Assembly: GCA_002470695.1 (NCBI GenBank) | Contig: DKNM01000056.1 | Location: 6,941 to 17,236 of the forward strand | Direction of reading: 5' to 3' | DNA from: Candidatus Neomicrothrix sp. UBA7388 | GTDB lineage: Bacteria > Actinomycetota > Acidimicrobiia > Acidimicrobiales > Poriferisodalaceae | Length of the DNA stretch: 10,296 nucleotides | Shown: in pieces, positions 6,802 to 10,296 of the stretch | How the letters are laid out: each line of letters starts with the position of its first letter | Position numbering within the stretch: the first letter of the stretch is position 1 | Notes under the pieces: generated by a model | Told to the model about the DNA's origin: nothing | What the model saw: the letters and a program-made list of their open reading frames with translations, nothing else | The model's database searches: none | Made by a program: the position numbers and the translations under genes

Positions 6802-8364
6802 TCAGCTACCAGCCGCTATCGCTTCGACGCTGGCGGTGATACCGCTAACTACGTCGTCGGTTACATTGAAAATTAGGTTCGGCCAGACTCCAAATAGGAC
6901 TATTCCAATCAGAAATGGAAGCCAAGCAATCCACTCGTCCCGATTAACGTCCTTGATCTCCTGGCTTGCAAACTCTTCTGGTGGTTCGCCAAACGCCGTT
7001 CGTTGGAATAGCCATAGAAGGTAACCAGCGGCCAACACTGTTCCGATCGCTGCGATCACCATGTATGTGCGGAAAGTTTCCTCAGGCATACCGGCACCGG
7101 GGTTATAGGCCGAAAGGATGGCGGGAAATTCTCCCCAAAAGCCTGCCAGACCTGGGAGACCCAGAGATGCCATAGAGGCGAAACCTAAAATCCATCCCAT
7201 TTTTGGGGCGGATTTCAAGAGGCCACCCAAACGCGAAATTTCTAGGGTGTGATAACGCTCTTTGACTGATCCTGCAACGAAGAAGAGCATTCCTGTTATC
7301 AACCCATGGGCAACCATCCCGAAGATCGCCGCGTTGATCCCAAAGTCGGTGAGAGTAGCGATACCGAGCATCACAAAGCCCATATGAGCGACAGAAGAGA
7401 ACGCAATGAGGCGTTTCATGTCTTTTTGAGCAAGGCATCCAAGCGCTCCGTAAATGATGCCAATAACTGCTAGGAGCCCAATCCATGGTGCCCATGCGAT
7501 TGCAGCTTCCGGGAGGAAAGGTATGGCGATCCGAACGAAGCCATACGTACCTAACTTCAGTAAGACAGCAGCAAGTATCACTGAGCCAACGGTCGGGGCT
7601 TGCGTATGAGCATCAGGCAGCCATGTGTGGAACGGGAACATAGGAACTTTGATGCCAAAGCCCATGAACAAGCCTGCAAAAATCCACACTTGAGTGCTTT
7701 TGATAATTCCGACGCCCGCTGCGTCAGTAAGCGCTCTCATGTCAAAGGTATATAGAAACTCACCGGCGGCATCCTTGGAAAGAAAGAAGAGAGCCAGGAA
7801 GCTAATAATCATTAAGGCTGAGCCAAAGAGTGTGTAGAGGAAAAACTTTAGAGATGCGTAACGGCGGTCTTCGCCACCCCAAACACCGATCAGGAAGTAC
7901 ATCGGCAAGAGAACAACCTCAAAGAAAACAAAGAACAAAATCATGTCTTGAGCTACAAACGATCCGTTCATTCCCGTCGACAGAATTAAAATCAAGATGA
8001 AGAAAGCTTTGGTGTTGCCAGGCTCTGGAACGTGGTTCCAACTGTAAATTAGGCACAGGGGTACGACGACTAAAGAAAGCAACAAAAGCGGCAGGGAAAG
8101 GCCATCAAGCCCAACTATGTACCTGCTGTTAATTACGTCTATCCAACCTTTGTCGACGACGAACTGGAGTTCTCCGGCGGCGCCATAATCGAATTGAATA
8201 GCTATGTAGATTCCCACGATTAGTGCGATGAGAGAGGAGCCTAAGGCGACCAGCTTTAGCTCCGTTTCATACACCTTCGGGATCAACATGATGACGAGTG
8301 CGCCTACCAAGGGCAGGAATACCGCCAGGCTCAAGACCCAGGTATCAAATCCTGTCACTTCCAC
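6802..8364 (-). CDS. nuoM: NADH-quinone oxidoreductase subunit M (complex I)
   Basis: NuoM is the middle antiporter-like proton-pumping subunit of the complex I membrane arm. The 520-residue protein is almost entirely membrane helices. It keeps the essential residues of the family: E149 in FFVFFEVVLLPMYFLIG, K239 in FGIKVPMFPFHTWLPDAH, K270 in AAVLLKLGTYG and E412 in LAGFWGEFPA. The motif HTWLPDAHTQAPT separates NuoM from NuoL (HTWLPDAMAGPTPVSA) and NuoN (HTWAPDTYEGAPTPV). The start is the GTG at 8364, preceded at 7 bases by AGGAG. That ribosome binding site overlaps the nuoL stop codon, and the two genes are 10 bp apart. The nuoN start follows after 2 bases, so all three are one transcription unit. 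Confidence 0.98.
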   Translation of the reverse strand: MEVTGFDTWVLSLAVFLPLVGALVIMLIPKVYETELKLVALGSSLIALIVGIYIAIQFDYGAAGELQFVVDKGWIDVINSRYIVGLDGLSLPLLLLSLVVVPLCLIYSWNHVPEPGNTKAFFILILILSTGMNGSFVAQDMILFFVFFEVVLLPMYFLIGVWGGEDRRYASLKFFLYTLFGSALMIISFLALFFLSKDAAGEFLYTFDMRALTDAAGVGIIKSTQVWIFAGLFMGFGIKVPMFPFHTWLPDAHTQAPTVGSVILAAVLLKLGTYGFVRIAIPFLPEAAIAWAPWIGLLAVIGIIYGALGCLAQKDMKRLIAFSSVAHMGFVMLGIATLTDFGINAAIFGMVAHGLITGMLFFVAGSVKERYHTLEISRLGGLLKSAPKMGWILGFASMASLGLPGLAGFWGEFPAILSAYNPGAGMPEETFRTYMVIAAIGTVLAAGYLLWLFQRTAFGEPPEEFASQEIKDVNRDEWIAWLPFLIGIVLFGVWPNLIFNVTDDVVSGITASVEAIAAGS

Positions 8365-8371
8365 TGTGTTG

Positions 8372-8376
8372 CTCCT
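8372..8376 (-). promoter_or_regulatory. nuoM ribosome binding site overlapping the nuoL stop
   Basis: AGGAG at 8376-8372 on the minus strand lies 7 bases before the nuoM GTG at 8364 and shares bases with the TAG stop of nuoL (8377-8375). It supports the GTG start and suggests that ribosomes finishing nuoL help start nuoM, keeping the subunits in proportion. Confidence 0.8.
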
Positions 8377-10296
8377 ATACGACGATCACGAAGACTATGG
8401 CCAGCACTGCTGCCGCTCCGAAGAGCAACTGGCCGTAGTTCTGTACTTTTCCGGACTGCATGGCGCGAAGACCCTCTCCCGACGAGTCAGCGCCACGGGC
8501 GGCCGCATTGACGGACCCGTCAATTGCGCCTTGGTCGATCCACTTATATATCCATCGACCGGTGTCTCGCGCCGTTTCACCCGCAGTGTTGACGGCGCGA
8601 TCAAGAACATTTTGGTTAAAACTATTTGCCCACCTTGCGAGCGGACGTTTCACGGTTGCTACGACTACATCGTTGTAAAGATGATCTAGGTAGTACTTAT
8701 TTTCTAAGAAGGTGTAGCCGTTCCGCGCATAGCGATTGCGTTCGCTTAAACCATGCAAACCGATCCGTCTCCAGTAGTAGAGATAGGTGATGGCGATACC
8801 GGAGAGCGCGAGAACTAGGCCTACGAGGGCCATGTTAAGTGAGGGGTCAGGATGTGACAGGCCCATTCCTTGGAGATAGATCGACGGCTCTGCATAAGTT
8901 TGGATGCGGTGCGCCAATCCTTCGAGCCCGAACGGTTCAAGCACTGGCGTCGGAAGATTAAACGCTCCTGCGGCAACAGCCATTCCTGCAAGTATCCAAA
9001 GCGGCACAGTCATCACTCTGGGCGACTCATGAGGGTGACCATGTCCCCTGAACTCGCCATGGAATGTGTACCAAATAACCCTAGTCATATAGGCAGCAGT
9101 CATCAGTGCAACTGCGCAACCGAAAATAAGCATCAGTGGGTAACCATTTTCTTGGCCAGCGAGGGAACCCAACAAAATCTCGTCTTTGGACCAAAACCCC
9201 GCGAACGGAAAGATTCCTGCAAGCGCAAGCGATGAAATGACGAACGTTTTGTATGTGTGCGGCATGTCTTTTCGTAGGCCACCCATTTTCCGCATATCGA
9301 AAGTGTGGTGTGCTGCATGGCTTACCGAGCCGGCCCCTAGGAAAAGGCAAGCTTTAAAGAAAGCATGGGTAAATAGATGGAATATCGCTGCGGTCCATGC
9401 GCCGACACCTAACGCCATGACCATGTAGCCAAGTTGAGAAACAGTCGAGTACGCCAAGACCTTCTTTATGTCCCATTGGGCAAAGGCAAGTCCCGCCCCG
9501 ATGAGGGCAGTAAAACCGCCTATAAATGCCATCAGGTTGATCGAACTAGTACCGATCGAAAAGCCTTCATAAAATACCGGATATAGCCTGGCGATCATAT
9601 AGACGCCGGCTACGACCATTGTCGCTGCGTGAATTAGAGCTGAGACAGGCGTGGGGCCCGCCATTGCATCTGGAAGCCATGTATGTAATGGGAATTGACC
9701 AGATTTCGAAGCCACTGCTGCCATTAAGCAACAAGCTGCCACTAAAAGCGCTAGGTGATGAGCTCCTGGATCACTCGATATCAGCGTATTAATTGCATCA
9801 ATATCGAAAGTGTTAAACGTTCCCCACAGAATGATCATCCCGACGAGCAAACCAACGTCGCCAACCCGGTTTGTTAGAAAGGCTTTGAGCGCAGCGTCCG
9901 TGTTGGGCTTTTCTTCCCACCAGTGACCTATTAAAGCAAATGAACATACGCCAACTAGTTCCCAACCAACTATTAGCTGGACGATGTTTTGCGCCATAAC
10001 GAAAAAGAGCATCGACGCGGTGAACAAACTCAGGAAGGCGTAGTAATGGACGTACCTTCTGTCACCTTTAACGTATTCAGTCGAATAGATATGCACGAGA
10101 AGTGATATTGAGGCGACAACCATGAGCAGGAGAACAGTCTGACCATCGACAAATGTTCCGACCGCAAAGTCAATGCCGGAATTGGACCACCATTGTGAAA
10201 AGGTCGAGATTACGGGCCGTATAAGAGGACTTGAGTGTCCTCCACCATGGCCATCGCCCGCATGTCCCCCGCCATGGGCATCACCATGATCATCAC
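8375..10296 (-). CDS. nuoL: NADH-quinone oxidoreductase subunit L (complex I), 5' end outside window
   Basis: NuoL is the distal antiporter-like subunit of complex I and carries the long lateral helix that braces the membrane arm. The frame has no stop up to the window edge, so 639 codons are visible and the first membrane helices lie outside. The Met at 10123 is internal: the codons before it read DFAVGTFVDGQTVLLLM, the normal lead into VHIYSTEYVKGD. Visible hallmarks are GWELVGVCSFALIGHWW (essential Glu), KSGQFPLHTWLPDAMAGPTPVSALIHAATMV in the proton-channel core, IKKVLAYSTVSQLGYM, FFKACLFLGAGSVSH and AGFWSKDEIL. They are followed by the long C-terminal region and a last membrane helix (LLFGAAAVLAIVFVIVV). 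The first 20 visible residues are a His/Gly/Asp-rich segment with five histidines. By position they lie in the loop before the third helix. The stop codon overlaps the nuoM ribosome binding site. Confidence 0.97.
   Translation of the reverse strand, partial: DDHGDAHGGGHAGDGHGGGHSSPLIRPVISTFSQWWSNSGIDFAVGTFVDGQTVLLLMVVASISLLVHIYSTEYVKGDRRYVHYYAFLSLFTASMLFFVMAQNIVQLIVGWELVGVCSFALIGHWWEEKPNTDAALKAFLTNRVGDVGLLVGMIILWGTFNTFDIDAINTLISSDPGAHHLALLVAACCLMAAVASKSGQFPLHTWLPDAMAGPTPVSALIHAATMVVAGVYMIARLYPVFYEGFSIGTSSINLMAFIGGFTALIGAGLAFAQWDIKKVLAYSTVSQLGYMVMALGVGAWTAAIFHLFTHAFFKACLFLGAGSVSHAAHHTFDMRKMGGLRKDMPHTYKTFVISSLALAGIFPFAGFWSKDEILLGSLAGQENGYPLMLIFGCAVALMTAAYMTRVIWYTFHGEFRGHGHPHESPRVMTVPLWILAGMAVAAGAFNLPTPVLEPFGLEGLAHRIQTYAEPSIYLQGMGLSHPDPSLNMALVGLVLALSGIAITYLYYWRRIGLHGLSERNRYARNGYTFLENKYYLDHLYNDVVVATVKRPLARWANSFNQNVLDRAVNTAGETARDTGRWIYKWIDQGAIDGSVNAAARGADSSGEGLRAMQSGKVQNYGQLLFGAAAVLAIVFVIVV

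Noticed and set aside
8228..8689. A 153-codon open frame on the plus strand across the nuoM/nuoL junction
   Set aside because: It lies antisense to two clearly conserved genes, has no recognisable protein features and has no evident ribosome binding site. Other plus-strand frames between 758 and 9428 were rejected for the same reason.
10121..10123. nuoL starting at the Met codon at 10123
   Set aside because: The frame is open to the window edge, and the codons just upstream encode conserved NuoL sequence.

Overview
The window looks like a stretch of ordinary bacterial chromosome, most likely from an actinobacterium. Three things suggest this: the nuoL-nuoM-nuoN cluster and its protein style, several GTG starts behind purine-rich ribosome binding sites, and a probable leaderless mRNA (yajQ). 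Base composition looks close to balanced rather than the very high GC of Streptomyces or Mycobacterium. That would fit a marine Acidimicrobiia-type lineage, but this placement is an inference from protein resemblance and not a demonstrated result. I see no transposase, integrase, CRISPR array or phage gene.

Layout, left to right. A perfect 12-bp inverted repeat (31-60) directly abuts the CCA end of a tRNA-Tyr(GUA) gene on the minus strand (61-146). The 96-bp spacer 147-242 must carry divergent promoters for the tRNA and for yajQ (plus strand, 243-731). yajQ converges on htpX with one base between the two stop codons. Everything from 733 to the right edge is on the minus strand. In transcription order the genes are nuoL (5' end outside the window), nuoM, nuoN, a MidA/NDUFAF7-family methyltransferase, acs, a small HAD-type phosphatase and htpX.

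How the genes fit together. NuoL, NuoM and NuoN are the three antiporter-like, proton-pumping membrane subunits of respiratory complex I. They are packed 2-10 bp apart as one operon. The gene 39 bp after nuoN belongs to the MidA/NDUFAF7 family, whose mitochondrial member methylates a complex I subunit during assembly, so it may be a complex I assembly factor transcribed with its target. After an 89-bp gap comes acetyl-CoA synthetase, which feeds acetate into central metabolism. A PNK-phosphatase-like HAD protein follows 17 bp downstream. HtpX, a membrane zinc protease for quality control, comes next, after 78 bp.

Three gene boundaries differ from the longest open frames. htpX starts at an internal GTG (1584) behind GGAGGA. 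acs starts at an internal GTG (4163) behind AGGGGA. nuoL continues in frame to the window edge and does not start at the Met codon at 10123. That extra stretch encodes an unusual histidine/glycine/aspartate-rich segment. No stretch over 300 bases lacks a gene.
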